64,000 nt of DNA from Sphaerosporella brunnea (lineage: Eukaryota; Ascomycota; Pezizomycetes; Pezizales; Pyronemataceae): NCBI GenBank assembly GCA_008704415.1, contig VXIS01000157.1, positions 40,436 through 104,435 on the forward strand, given 5' to 3'. Under the pieces are notes generated by a model, which was not told where the DNA came from, searched no databases, and saw only the letters and a program-made list of their open reading frames with translations. Of the stretch, positions 13,500 to 24,196 are shown piece after piece. Position 1 is the stretch's first letter; every line of letters begins with the position of its first letter. Both the position numbers and the translations under genes were made by a program.

Positions 13500-14375
13500 T
13501 TGGGCAGCACTTGTGGATGCCGACCGATCCAGAACGGTGATCTCGGGTTTATTTGTTTTTATCCGGTGGTCTGCGGGGTACATACATGCCCCGGATTTCC
13601 ACGTAAGCACTGCGGCCAAATCCGACGGAGCGGGGACCCCGCACGGGGAGCAGCTCCGTGCAGCGGGCCGGCTGGAATTAGCCGACGGCACAGCCATTGC
13701 CGCTCGCTGATCGCCCCCCCAGAGTGGACTAACCAGTGGCGGGTGTCCCGGAGCGGCCGGCCAGGGTGTTTTGCGGGGGAGCCGTCTCGACGCTGCGGGC
13801 AGGCCGGCCCGCCCTGGACTTCACCCAGCGTAGAAGCGGCGCATCCGGAAGCGGCAGTCAAGGGGCTCACACAGCATTGGCCGTGCGTGGCTGCGCCACC
13901 CCCAAATAACCACCTGCGCGATCCTTCCCGATCCGGACGAAAGTTGGCCCCACTCCGCGCCACCAGTGGCTTGTCGAGAAGATATGTGCGCAGCTGTTCT
14001 CTGTATGGCCGCACCGCCGACCAGTGGTTTTCCGGTCATGCGATTTAGTCGTAGGTCCTCAGGTCAGGAGATACATGTTGAAGGGCTCGCTGATCCGACC
14101 GGTTCCCCTTCACCGCAACTGCTGTGACCACCCCCCGCCAGTACCACGCTTTGTAGCTTATCGCACCCAGCTCTGTGCTAGCTCTGCCCCAATATATCGG
14201 CCCACCAAACGCACTCCAAGTACTCTTGCGTTGGGTTAGGCTGAACCCCGCAATGCGCTCATACAAGATAAGACAAACTCCCCTGCTTGCGAAACGAAGT
14301 GAAATTCCTTCTGCGTCTGAACTATCCCGCCTCGTAGCGGGTATTTTGCTGAATCCGCTTCCAGGCGGCAAAAGC
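13500..14375. other. Intergenic between two minus-strand genes
   Basis: GC-rich sequence upstream of the transporter and downstream of the kinase-ankyrin gene. Long shadow frames on both strands have no recognisable motif. No repeat structure is seen. Confidence 0.45.
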
Positions 14376-17300
14376 TTATTGCTGAGTAGGTTTCGTCGGG
14401 ATGACGATATGGTGTTCCCGACTGTCGGATATATCGTCGCGGCTTGTGGGCTCGCGGCGGAGGGAGTTGGTGGGGAAGTAGGGGAGGTACCTTTTTGCGG
14501 CTTCATCGCCGGCGAGAATGATGCGGTCGACGAGGGTTTTGTGCTCGTAGTCTTTGGCAACCGATAGGGGTCCGAGGAGGTTTTTTGAGGCCGCTGCTTG
14601 GACGAGGTAATCTGCTGTTGGCTCGTGCTGGGAAAGGCTGGCTTCGGTCAGGAAGTGGTGGAGACACGTCCAACCGTCGTTATCGGTGGCGAGCAGGTCG
14701 GCGCCGTGGCGGAGCAGCAGCTGGCATATCTCCAGGGTGGCAGGAGGAGAGGAAATAGAAGCGGCCATCAGGGGAGTTACTCCGAGTCGGTCTTTGATGT
14801 TGACATCGATCCCGCGTTGTATGCAAAACTCAATGTACTCGCAACTGCTGAACATAACCACTGCCCGGTGCAGACATGATAGCCCGCCGGAATCAGAGAT
14901 GTGGATATCCGCGCCGCATTCATCGACCAAATACCGCGCGACTTCTAAAGAATTCGGGTTCGACATGCAATGTGCAACCGCCGTCAGGCCGAAGGAATCC
15001 TGTGCGTTGACGTCCGCGTTGTACCCTTTCACCAGTAGGCCAACCGAAAACAGTTTTGCGTGCAGGTAATCCGCCGGCGAATGCAGGCCGAGTCGACCAG
15101 CGAGTGGTGAATCCTCGGGAACGTGGTCCTTTATTATCACCCTTGGTGGATGGTACCTTGGAATACGATACGCAACGCAGGCCAAGTGCAGGGGAGTCCA
15201 TTGATTCGCATCGCGAGTGCGTAGATTTGGATCAGCACCGTGGTGTAGGAGGATCGCAAGCTCCAGGGGCCGCAGGTTTGCGGCGACGTGGAGTGGGGCC
15301 AGAAATTGATCGTTGGAGAATTCAGTGTGGAGATTGGGGGAACTGCCGAGTTCGAGCAGGGTGATGAGGGTGTGGTGGTTGTCTCCCAATATTGATGCAA
15401 AGAGCGGTGGGAAGTCGGGTTCCTGGTCCTGTTCTTGCTGCGAGTTGGGATACATTGTGAACTCGCCATCAAAGAATTTCTGTCGTGGAAAAGGGACGCT
15501 GCCGGTGGAGAGGGAAGGCAAAAGCGTGATATAGCGCTCTAACGCCAACAACCTCGCCCTATCGCCATAGCTCGCCAAATATCTCAGCGTCCGCGCGCTC
15601 AGGAGTCTCTTGTGATCTGCCCCAAGTACCTGCAGCACCGATGTGGCTTCATTTTGACTTGCCCAAGTCGCTAGCTCTATCGGCGAAACCCCATCGTCAC
15701 TCAACCCATCCACGTTCATCCCGATCTCCTTCACCAGGTACCGGATCAGCTCGACATTACCGGAATCCGCTGCAATGTGCAGCAGATTGTATCCGTGGAC
15801 TTTCAAGCTCGGGATCTGCTCCACAACCAAATGCCTGTTGAGGAGCCGCCTGGCGAGGGCTAGACGGGATTGGATCGCCAAAACCAACATTTGTACACTG
15901 GAATTTGGTAGAGTGTCGAGCGTTGCTGGGGAATCCGGTAAAGTAATCTCGAGTGTGAGAAGGCGGTCTGGTAAAGTAATCCGAGGCGTGACTACTCTGC
16001 GGAGAGCGTAATGCCTGAGCCCGAAGATCTCGTAAGATTTGTGGAGGACTGCGTCGAGGATATCATCCGGGACAGTGTGAAGGATGAGGTTCGTCAGGGG
16101 TTCCTGAGAAGGGAGTAGAGAATCCAGTAACCATCCACGCACACCTTCTCTTCCTAGGACTTCCTGAAGCGGGTTCCCATACCCATATGCCTTCTGTCCC
16201 ATGAGAAGCAGGTTTTTTGCCAACGGGGACCCAAGTTTGGCAGCTTCGAGAAGATAATCTCGAGATTCCGCACCTGAAACCTCATAACCCTGCCCTCTGC
16301 AGCGTTCCAGAGAAATGAGGGCTACGGTGCGAAGGGGATCATTGGGGTTATTCGCGATCTTACTTAACTCTTCCAGGAAAATCTTTTGTAGCGGTGGGGG
16401 AAGTTTTTTGAAGTACCTAAAATCGAGCAACTTGAAGGAAAATAAGACTCGATGTTAGATGTGGTTTGGATAATAAGAGTTGAGATACTAACGTTCCTAA
16501 AATCGCGGCTGAGAGTAGGTTGCAACAGTGGAAAGGACGTGAGAAGTTCATTCGGTACCCCCTCGGGTAGACTAATCTTAGTCATCCCTTTACCCTCTAT
16601 ATCTCCCGAAAGCACGCTAGCACATTCCCTTTGGTCAGTACAAGGTCATGGGATGCGCATTTGTTTGTTCAACTATTACCTTAAAGACCACGGGGTCAAG
16701 CCAGCAGTCTTATACAAAACCATAAAAGGCTTCCAGCTCATCATGAGATAGATATCCCGCAAATTCTGGGCTATAGCACTAGAACCCACACCCATAAGTT
16801 ACAGTCTTAATACAGATGCAGTCCCGCAGGATGACAAAACTTACCTGTTGGTCAAAAAGACTCGCAACTGCAACATCAGTTCCTTCTGCCGCCGTGATTC
16901 CGGATCATGTTCCAGAAAGTGCCACATTACGAAAAAAAGCAGGTATTGACGATACTCTCCGGACCGGTCGATCTCCCACTGGGAGCTTCTGGCATTGAAG
17001 GCCATTTCTAAGAACTGTGGAATACAGTGTCAAAACAAATTAAGTCTACCGCCTCTACCGGATGCGCATACCTTCTTTGTTGTTAACAACTCCCGAAACT
17101 TCTTCAACCTCCTCCCAAATATCTTCACTTTCATCTCGTCTGCAGCTTCATAAGACGTCGCTACCGCTTTCCAGCAGGAAGCCATTTTCCCTTCAAGTAT
17201 TCGTTTTATCTCGTCCGGGTTGTTCTTGATGTTCGCGATGTGCTTCATAGTGTCTTCACTATTGTCTCTATCATCCCCGAACGGCATCTGCCCGAATAAG

Positions 17301-18259
17301 ATGTAGTATATGACCAGCCCCATCGAGTAATGGTCCCTTGTGATATGTCCCGAGTACGGGAAGGCTGGTCCTTCAGTAGGTAGGGCTTCTGGCGCTCCCC
17401 AATATTCGGTTCCTATCACCGGAAAATCATGTGTGTTGGTTCCTGCCATCGTCGGCGAGTCATCATCATCCTTTTTTGGTTGGCACCCGCTGAAATCAGA
17501 TATCTTCGCAACCAGTCTGCCACCCTCTTTGTAAAAGAGCAGAATATTCTGCGGCTTTACATCCCCATGAACTATCTCGCACAGGTGTATGGCCGCCAAC
17601 CCATCAGCCACATCAGAGATTATATTGATCTTGGTGTCCATCGAGATCGCAACATCATTTTTGACGCAGTATTGGAAATACTCGTCCAATGTGGGATGTT
17701 CCTGATACGCCAATTCTACCACAAGAATTGGCCTGATGGATGTAAACGAATCTGGCTGCCCCTCTTCCGCGCCTAACTCTTCCCACGAGATTGCCAGAAG
17801 GTCGACAATATTGGGATGTTGACGTAGGAGAGTATTCGACAACACCCGGACTTCCAACGATGCCGCGGCGAGCAGCTGGTGCAGTTCCGTCGCGTTGGGG
17901 TTGATGGTCGACCGAGTCCGGGGCAATTCCAGATTGAGTTTTTTGAGAGCGACCTCCTGCTCGCCCCAGCGGGAGGGACAGGTGCCCTTGAAGACCGTCA
18001 TGGTTGCGCCGGCACCCAGGCGTGCGACTGCAATTAGTTCTTTCACGGGGATGATTTCGATCCCCAAGATTGCGGCGTAGGTTAGGAAGGAGGTATAGTT
18101 GAGGAACGGACGGGTTTCGGCGATGGCTTTGATATTGGAGGCTATAATCTGGGAGGTGGCTTTGGCGAAGATGATGGATTTTTGGTCGTAGTTTTCTTCC
18201 TCGTCGTCCTCCCAGGTCTCCAGCTCTAGTTCTTCGAAGTTGATAGGTGTTTCGCTCAT
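14376..18259 (-). CDS. Protein kinase with C-terminal ankyrin repeats, five exons
   Basis: Exons 18259-17072, 17014-16845, 16778-16680, 16628-16493 and 16430-14376 join in frame (phases 0, 2, 2, 0) to 1,215 aa. The kinase domain lies at about residues 75-390: ATP lysine in VALKK (about 106), catalytic loop HGDVKPQN (231-238), a DFS in place of DFG (255-257), and APE in WGAPEAL (289-291). A linker with Sel1-like text (EAAKLGSPLAKNLL) follows. From about residue 700 there are ankyrin-type repeats (TPLHLACVAYR, LLRHGADLLATDNDGWTCLHH). Fungal kinase-ankyrin fusions of this kind are common, poorly studied and accessory. Catalytic Lys and Asp are present, so activity is possible, but the DFG glycine is lost. 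The short middle exons make it easy to misread as two genes. It lies next to the HeLo-pseudokinase gene on the same strand. Confidence 0.85.
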
Positions 18260-18654
18260 TGCTTGTGGTTTCGCGTTTTGTGAAGGGATATTGGGATTTT
18301 ACGGATGCTAAACTGGTGTGATCTCGAGTAGATAGATAGATGGGGCAAATAGAAGACGATATCGTGATGGTAGTTTCGATGTCCAGGTGTGCAAGGCTTG
18401 ACTCCCCGCACTGACCTGTCGCCAAGCCCCAGAGCCGCAGGGTGGGGACGAAGCAGTTCTGCCATGATATAGAGGTTGCAAGCAGACGATAATCTGATTA
18501 CACACACACAGCCCCAGAGCCCTCTGTGACGCGTGGCGTCCGAACTCATCGCTCGTTACAGTATTCTAAGATCTATGGACAAACAGTTGAGAAGGCCTTT
18601 CGGTCTTGGTGTCTGGAGTAGATATACTATAGAGTAGAGTATCATACCACCATC
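18260..18654. other. Intergenic between two minus-strand kinase-fold genes
   Basis: Promoter side of the kinase-ankyrin gene and 3' side of the HeLo-like gene. No clear TATA box or repeat is seen. Confidence 0.45.
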
Positions 18655-20241
18655 TCACACCATCGCCGACCGCATCTCATCCAACGCCAACCAAAGATCC
18701 TGAATAAATGCCGCCGTCGGCAGCTCCTGCTTCTCATCGATATTCAAACAGAGCCTCACTAACCCCGCGTAGCGATCACCCATTTGGAACGCCACCCCTT
18801 TATTCTTCGATGCCGCAGTTGCATTCTCACCCTCTGCCAACCCCAGAAAAACCTCTTTAATCTGTTCCCCAGTCTTCTTCGTAAACAGCTCTTCGCGGGC
18901 CTGGAAAGGCTTGAACCCGTTTGAACCCCAAAGACCAAGCTCCAGCAGGATGACTCCGAGGGAATAGACGTCGTGCGCCATCGTGTATTCACTGTTCCTC
19001 TCGAGGAATTGCCGTTTTGGATGGCGGTAAAGATTCAGATGCCATTCCGCGTCGCTGCGGCGGTCGGAGGCGGTCTTGACGCTCCTGGCATATTCGAACC
19101 CCGCCAGAAACGGCGGCGGAAGAACGTAGGGGAACCGCCGGGCTTCGGGGAGCGAAGGGTCCTCGAGTATGAGGATGTTGTCCGGACGCACGCTTTTGTG
19201 CACCCACCCTACGAGATGCACATATACAAGGGCTTTGGCTAGCTCGCAGACGAATTTGAGACGATCGCTGAGGGAGAACCGCGGGATGCGGTTGAGGAGG
19301 TCTCGCAGAGAAAGGACTTTGCTTTTGCCTTGAGGTTTGGTTTCGCCGTGAGGATCGACGTGCTTGCTGTTGTGGGGGGCGACCCCGGGGGGAATCTCGT
19401 ACACGATTCCGAAACGGCAGGTCTTCGGCTCGTGGAAATAGCCGCGGCATTTGAGAATGCGAGTTTGTTCGGGCGCGGCGTAGTAGAGGACTTTTGCCAA
19501 TTCGCGGACTGCGGTCCCGATCGTGGAGACCTCGTCGGGGGTAAGGTTGTGCGAGTAGGCTTTGGAGATGTATTCGATGATTACAGGAAAGCTTGAGGTG
19601 GGGGTGTCTTGGAAGGTAGCGGTAACTCTACGGGTGGGTTCGTTGGTGGGCATCTCGTGGAGGTCTGATTCGGAGATGAGAAGGCTGCTCTCGTCGACGG
19701 GTTGACGAGTGAGGCCTGTGAAGATGTCGCGAAGCACCCCGATGCGCTCTTCCATGGTAGTAGCCTTATAGCCCCTCCGAGTCCTCACCTCCGCCTCGAT
19801 CGCGGAGTAAATAACGTGCACCCGGTTGATCCAATTACTCAGCTCCGCCTCCAGCCTCTCAAGGTCTCTCTTCCGCCACAGCGTCCATGCACTCTTAGCC
19901 GCAAACCCACTACCACCGCCACCATTTCTCCCACCCCCGGCAAGCTTATCGACCCTGAATCGCAATCGCTGTTCAAGCAGAACCAGATGCGCCTCGATGT
20001 CGGAGTGCAGCTTCGCATCTTCGTCGGGAAGGTTGATGTTTTCCGCGGAGGCGTTGAGGTTTTTTAGGACTTGGAGGATGTGGGAGAGGGTTTGACTGTC
20101 GGTGCTGAAGCGCCGGGAGAGGTCTGCCACGCCTGTGTCGTAATGGAGGTAGTCTTGGATCAGTGTAGAGAGGCGGTCGAGGAGGTCGATGCTGGTGTGG
20201 ACGGCGCCGACGAGGCCGGTGATTTCAAAGCCGGAGACCAT
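18655..20241 (-). CDS. HeLo-like N-terminal domain fused to a pseudokinase
   Basis: Intronless, 528 aa. Residues 1-175 are helical and resemble fungal HeLo/prion-inhibition-and-propagation N-termini: hydrophobic start FEITGLVGAVHTSIDLLDRL, then YDTGVADLSRRF. Residues 115-135 and 160-175 add helices. A kinase-like fold follows (about 230-520): FGIVYEIPP, LSLRDLL, and a catalytic loop reading HKSVRPDN (348-355), where the HRD aspartate is replaced by serine. The magnesium motif is GFE instead of DFG (381-383). It therefore should be catalytically dead. HeLo domains in HET-S and relatives are membrane-attacking helical bundles, and a four-helix bundle plus pseudokinase is the layout of MLKL. A role in regulated cell death is inferred, not shown. 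The ATG is the first in frame. Confidence 0.78.
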   Translation of the reverse strand: MVSGFEITGLVGAVHTSIDLLDRLSTLIQDYLHYDTGVADLSRRFSTDSQTLSHILQVLKNLNASAENINLPDEDAKLHSDIEAHLVLLEQRLRFRVDKLAGGGRNGGGGSGFAAKSAWTLWRKRDLERLEAELSNWINRVHVIYSAIEAEVRTRRGYKATTMEERIGVLRDIFTGLTRQPVDESSLLISESDLHEMPTNEPTRRVTATFQDTPTSSFPVIIEYISKAYSHNLTPDEVSTIGTAVRELAKVLYYAAPEQTRILKCRGYFHEPKTCRFGIVYEIPPGVAPHNSKHVDPHGETKPQGKSKVLSLRDLLNRIPRFSLSDRLKFVCELAKALVYVHLVGWVHKSVRPDNILILEDPSLPEARRFPYVLPPPFLAGFEYARSVKTASDRRSDAEWHLNLYRHPKRQFLERNSEYTMAHDVYSLGVILLELGLWGSNGFKPFQAREELFTKKTGEQIKEVFLGLAEGENATAASKNKGVAFQMGDRYAGLVRLCLNIDEKQELPTAAFIQDLWLALDEMRSAMV

Positions 20242-20570
20242 ATTAATGAGGTGCTATACTTTTGGGTTGAGAGTGAGCGATGCGTTCTTAGGTGTCTTGT
20301 ATAAATCTGACAACTATACCAATCGCACTTTTGGTGGGGGATCTTACCAAAGTACTTACATAGAGTACATGTACTGTAAGCATGCGGTCGTACTTTTTAG
20401 TGTCAATTATGCGCATTTCCACTCAATTTGGGAGATGATGCGCATCTGCTCAACACGACTAAATAGCGTGACGACTTCTTGCTGCGTTGTGCCAATTATA
20501 GACGGCTTACTCATTCTCATCTGAATGTGGTTTAGAGGCAGCCGACAGACGCCCAGTAGGATTGTTTAAG
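20242..20570. other. Upstream region of the HeLo-pseudokinase gene
   Basis: AT-rich, without gene features. It ends at a TA dinucleotide that is the target of the next element. Confidence 0.45.
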
Positions 20571-20572
20571 TA

Positions 20573-20687
20573 CCGCATAAACTCGCGAACAAGAGACTGG
20601 GGCTAAGTCACTGCGCCATGTGGCAAAGTCACTAAGCCTACATGGCGCAGTGACTTAGCCCAGTCTCTTGTTCGCGAGTTTATGCGG
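20573..20687. mobile_element. 115-bp palindromic MITE flanked by TA
   Basis: Near-perfect inverted arms of about 48 nt starting CCGCATAAACTCGCGAACAA close around a short loop, and the element is flanked by TA on both sides (20571-20572, 20688-20689). TA duplication plus CCG-type ends fits Tc1/mariner-related MITEs. The same terminus recurs at 37048 and, diverged, at 54430. Confidence 0.8.
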
Positions 20688-20689
20688 TA

Positions 20690-22797
20690 TCCGGATGCCC
20701 AAGAAACCCTAACCCAGGCCAGCATCTGGTACTTAAATCGTCGAGTAGATGCCGGCGCCTGGTCGGATGGCTGCACAACCACCTTCGGCCGCCCGGAAAC
20801 CTTAACCATGCCGGTGGGCGCCCGGAAGATTCTCATAGTCCGTGTGTCACGGTGGTGCGATTGCAGGTTGTTTGGGGCGGGTGTCGCAAGGTCGGCATCT
20901 TCAACTCTCGCGACGGCCATGATCATCATTTCCTCAGGCCGACCGGAGGATTCCGGTGCGCATGCGGGCACGCATATGCCCACGCGCAGGAAAGGCTGGA
21001 TTGGGCTTCCCGAATCTGACCCCCGACTCTGACATACACATACCGTCAACTCCCTCACCTCGCGGCGAATGTGATAGTGCATAGCCATGAGATCAACTTG
21101 AAAGCGCCAACGAACACAATAGCTTGTAGGATGACGCTGGACTTAAACAAGGAAAAGCTCGGCGGGAAGAAGTCGGGAAAAGCTCGGCGGGAAGAAGTCG
21201 GGAAAAGCTCGGCGGCGTAGTCGGGGGAAGCTCGGTGGTGTGGTAGGGGGAGCGCAGGGGCGAAGCTCATCGGCGTAGTCCAGGGAACCACGGCGATGAG
21301 GTAGTGGGAGTGCGGCGGTGTAGTAGGGGGAAAACCCGGCAGGGTGGCTTCTCATGTCACGGTGAGGAGGATGAGGAGCGCTGGCACTTGGAGACTCGGA
21401 AGCACAAAGTGAAGGTTGAAATTGCGTAGGCGCCTGAGCTTCTTTCCCGGGCCACTGGGTGACTTCCCGTCGCTCTATTGGGACCGAATAGAACAATTAC
21501 CTATCCGCTGGATTTGAATTTTCGACCTGCTTTTTGACCGTTGCTATAGACAGGGGGGTTAGCCCCGGTTCTATTCATTGGATATGGCACGTATAAATGG
21601 TTGTTTGTTGTATAGAACATCGATCTATTCGGCCGCTATAGAGCGACGTGAAGTCACCCACACTCCAGACCCTCTGGCAAGAACTCTAAAGAACTATTTC
21701 CCAGCACTCGCATTTGGCCTATCGTTACTGCAACAGCTGTGAGCGAAGAATAGATGGACTCCGTTGTATGTTGCAGCCTCCTTGGGTCGTGAGATGGCGG
21801 TGAGGTGTTGGTGGAGAAGAAGCGAGAGCGAAGAAGGCCGCGTTTTGCGACCGTTTTGGCCCTTCAGTTCAGACGTCTTTTCGCGAACAGTCGTAAAAAT
21901 CGACCGTTTAGAGCTCCTTAACGGTCGCTAACGGTTGTCCCAAACACGGCCTTAGCCGCTGCCGCCACACCCTCACTTGAACCAACAGGAGCTCTAGGAG
22001 TCGAAGCATACCTCGTACGTAGAGTGCGATTTCATGAAGTGCCAACCAAGCGGCTGATTCTGGTTGCATGTCATCGGTGTAACAGACTCTATTCTGACAT
22101 GCATGCAAGACATGCATGCATTTAGAGGGCCATGACCCCGCACACCAAGCTGAAGGGTCAGCTGGATGAAGCTGGGGCCTTGGGGTGCGGCTGAATAAGT
22201 AGCCCCGCTGTCCGGGTCAGTGCCTGAACACAAGTTTATGCAGTGATGCAGCCACCGCCTTGGCTCTTAATTTTTTATGTATCCATCTAGGCCCCATGGC
22301 CAGTCTGTTTGTTCACTCCAGGATCAGTTTCCCGAGATCGTTGTATATACGGCGTATCTTATACATACCGTCGCCCTTCCGGTCACTGCAGCCTCGACTC
22401 AACCCCTCCGTTTAGATTTGCCTTCAATTCTTGCTGCACCGTTCACCATCAGCGCTGGTTTACTAGGTATATTCGAAAAGCCGCCAGGACTAGTCACCAC
22501 TGCAAGTAACGATCCTTCCGGTTTACTCCAACTGCTTTCGCTTCAGTACCGGTGAGCTTCACTCCTTCAGCTGCTTCTTATATACCAAGCGCATACAACA
22601 AGTCCCGGAAGGACAACCTGGGTTGACATAGGCTTCCGTGCGCAGCTGTTTTCGAAAGCACGAATACGGCGGCTAGACCTTCTTGCTTTTATTTTGCTCA
22701 AGGATAGTCCCGCGAACCATCCAGCCCTCCTTTGTCAATTTCAGCTCCTCGCACAAGCTACGCATCCAGCTCCGGAAAACAGGCACGCCAGCCACAG
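20690..22797. other. Repeat-rich intergenic region, no gene called
   Basis: Holds a repeat shared with 63003-63070 (20690-20755, see findings), an AGCTCGGCGGGAAGAAGTCGG tandem at 21150-21210, and text at 21590-21660 that resembles 44565-44615. The frame at 20682-21032 is within repeat-like sequence. The start of the zinc-finger gene lies at the right edge. Confidence 0.45.
21150..21310. repeat. Degenerate tandem repeat, about 25 bp unit
   Basis: Copies of GGAAAAGCTCGGCGGGAAGAA occur back to back at 21150-21210, followed by diverged units (GGGGGAAGCTCGGTGGTGTGG, then GCGCAGGGGCGAAGCTCATC). Non-coding minisatellite. Confidence 0.65.
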
Positions 22798-23706
22798 ATG
22801 TCCAGTACGTACGGGCAACACCACAGGAATCCTCATCAATGTCGGCAGTGCTCCCGAAGCTTCTCGTCGCGTAACACCCTATTCGCTCATATCACTGAAC
22901 AAAACCATTGGGCCGATGTGAAAGATACCGGCGGCGGAAAAACACCGTATGGAGCGAAACTGGATGACCATCCTCCGAACAGCAACCATGATGCTGCTGC
23001 CGCCGCCGGGGCGAAACTCCATAATAGGATCCCCAGCAAGTGCCGGCAGTGCTCCCGGATCTTCTCGTCACGTAACGCCCTATTCGCTCATATCAATGAA
23101 CAAAACCATTGGACCAACGATGATGGAGGCAAAGGAAGGGTGATCCAGGAGCAACATCGCTGTGGGAATTGCCAGCGTATCTTCCCATCACGCGGTCAGC
23201 TGGAAGACCACTGGAAAGCAAAACACTTGCCCCTGACGGACCAATCGGTATGCAACTCCGGAAGAGCCGAAGGTATAGATACGACAGTTTCGGAACTGGG
23301 TGCCCACGATGATATCTATAGCGGCGAAAGTCCAAAAGGTTCTATCGATGAGGCGTCTGAGTTCGACAGCGAAGCATATAGTGGTGATGAGGAAGAAAGG
23401 TCAGATATCGACTACGGCGACCCTCAGCTCCCGCCTCCGAAGCTCTCAATCTACACGAAGCCCTTTCCAGGGATAGAAAACAAGGATCGGAAACAGAGGT
23501 GGCAGAAGTTTAATGCAGCAACCAATTGGGACGAAAGATATGCCATCGCTGTCGATATGCTTCTCGAGCCCTACCTGACGAAATATAAGAATGTATTTTC
23601 ATTTTGGCCGCAACAAGAGTTGAGGACGATATTCGACGATGCCGTAGCTCTTCCGAAACTTCCCACCGATCCCACGCGCTACTTTTACAACGAATTCCAG
23701 ACCACC
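22798..23706 (+). pseudogene. 5' half of a C2H2-type zinc-finger/HET-domain gene (split by Ty3 element)
   Basis: The ATG at 22798 opens a 303-codon stretch up to the transposon. Three zinc-finger modules are visible: CRQCSRSFSSRNTLFAHITEQNH, a near-copy with RIFSSRNALFAHINEQNH, and CGNCQRIFPSRGQLEDHWKAKH (C-x2-C-x12-H-x5-H or similar). An acidic linker and a basic-aromatic stretch (WQKFNAATNWDERYAIAVDMLL) follow. At 23706 the frame is cut after a Thr codon by the LTR; as it stands it reads into the LTR and stops at 23766. The same reading frame resumes at 31788 beyond the element. Confidence 0.8.
23702..23706. repeat. Target-site duplication CCACC (left copy)
   Basis: CCACC at 23702-23706 matches CCACC at 31783-31787, immediately outside the two LTRs. 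Five-base duplications are usual for Ty3/gypsy integrases. Confidence 0.93.
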
Positions 23707-23893
23707 TGTGAACCCTTACGTCGCGTAAGAAGCGATAGGGGTCACGTAAAGCGTAAGAAGCTATGACGAAGAAGAAGAAGAAGTGAATTGTAAAGGATAG
23801 AGAGCTAAGCTCTCGAAAGGAGCCACTAAATATGATCCTTCTTCACGTGCCAACCCTAGCCTAACCTTTCCTGCTGAGTCACCCGTTGTGACA
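23707..23893 (-). repeat. 3' LTR of the Ty3 element (element is on the minus strand)
   Basis: 187 bp, TG..CA ends, reading TGTGAACCC to GTTGTGACA on the plus strand. By eye it differs from the right LTR at one position (C/T at about 23722). It carries a GAAGAAGAAGAAG stretch and the AGAGAGCTAAGCTCTC palindrome. Confidence 0.95.
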
Positions 23894-23904
23894 TCTCCCC
23901 CGCT
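23894..23904 (-). other. Polypurine tract of the Ty3 element
   Basis: Reads AGCGGGGGAGA on the minus strand, directly before the 3' LTR's TGTCACAACGG. Position and purine content fit a plus-strand priming site. Confidence 0.7.
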
Positions 23905-24196
23905 CCACGAGAAGAGCTCTCCCGAGCGTGACCCCTAAAAACAGTGAAGATCCTCTGCACCCCGAAGCGTCCGCAAATCCCACCGTGTACAAGCAACTCT
24001 CTCGAACGCAGGTGCAAAACCATCCACCGTAAATGCAAAAGCCATCAATCGCAAACGCAGTCGCAAAATCTTCAGGTGCCGGGTGGTTGAGCATATAAAA
24101 CCACTGCGAGGCAAAACATCGTATAGGGACATCAGAAAACGTCAAAAACAAAACAAGCAATCACTAGGCTGTGCCACTCATCGTCCGTCTCTCTCA

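Noticed and set aside
16364..16615. Separate small gene upstream of the ankyrin frame
   Set aside because: It is exon 4 plus intron of the kinase-ankyrin gene; phases and splice signals join it to both sides.
14376..20241. Classic STAND NLR spanning both kinase genes
   Set aside because: No P-loop NTPase motif occurs in either gene; they are separate minus-strand genes with their own starts.
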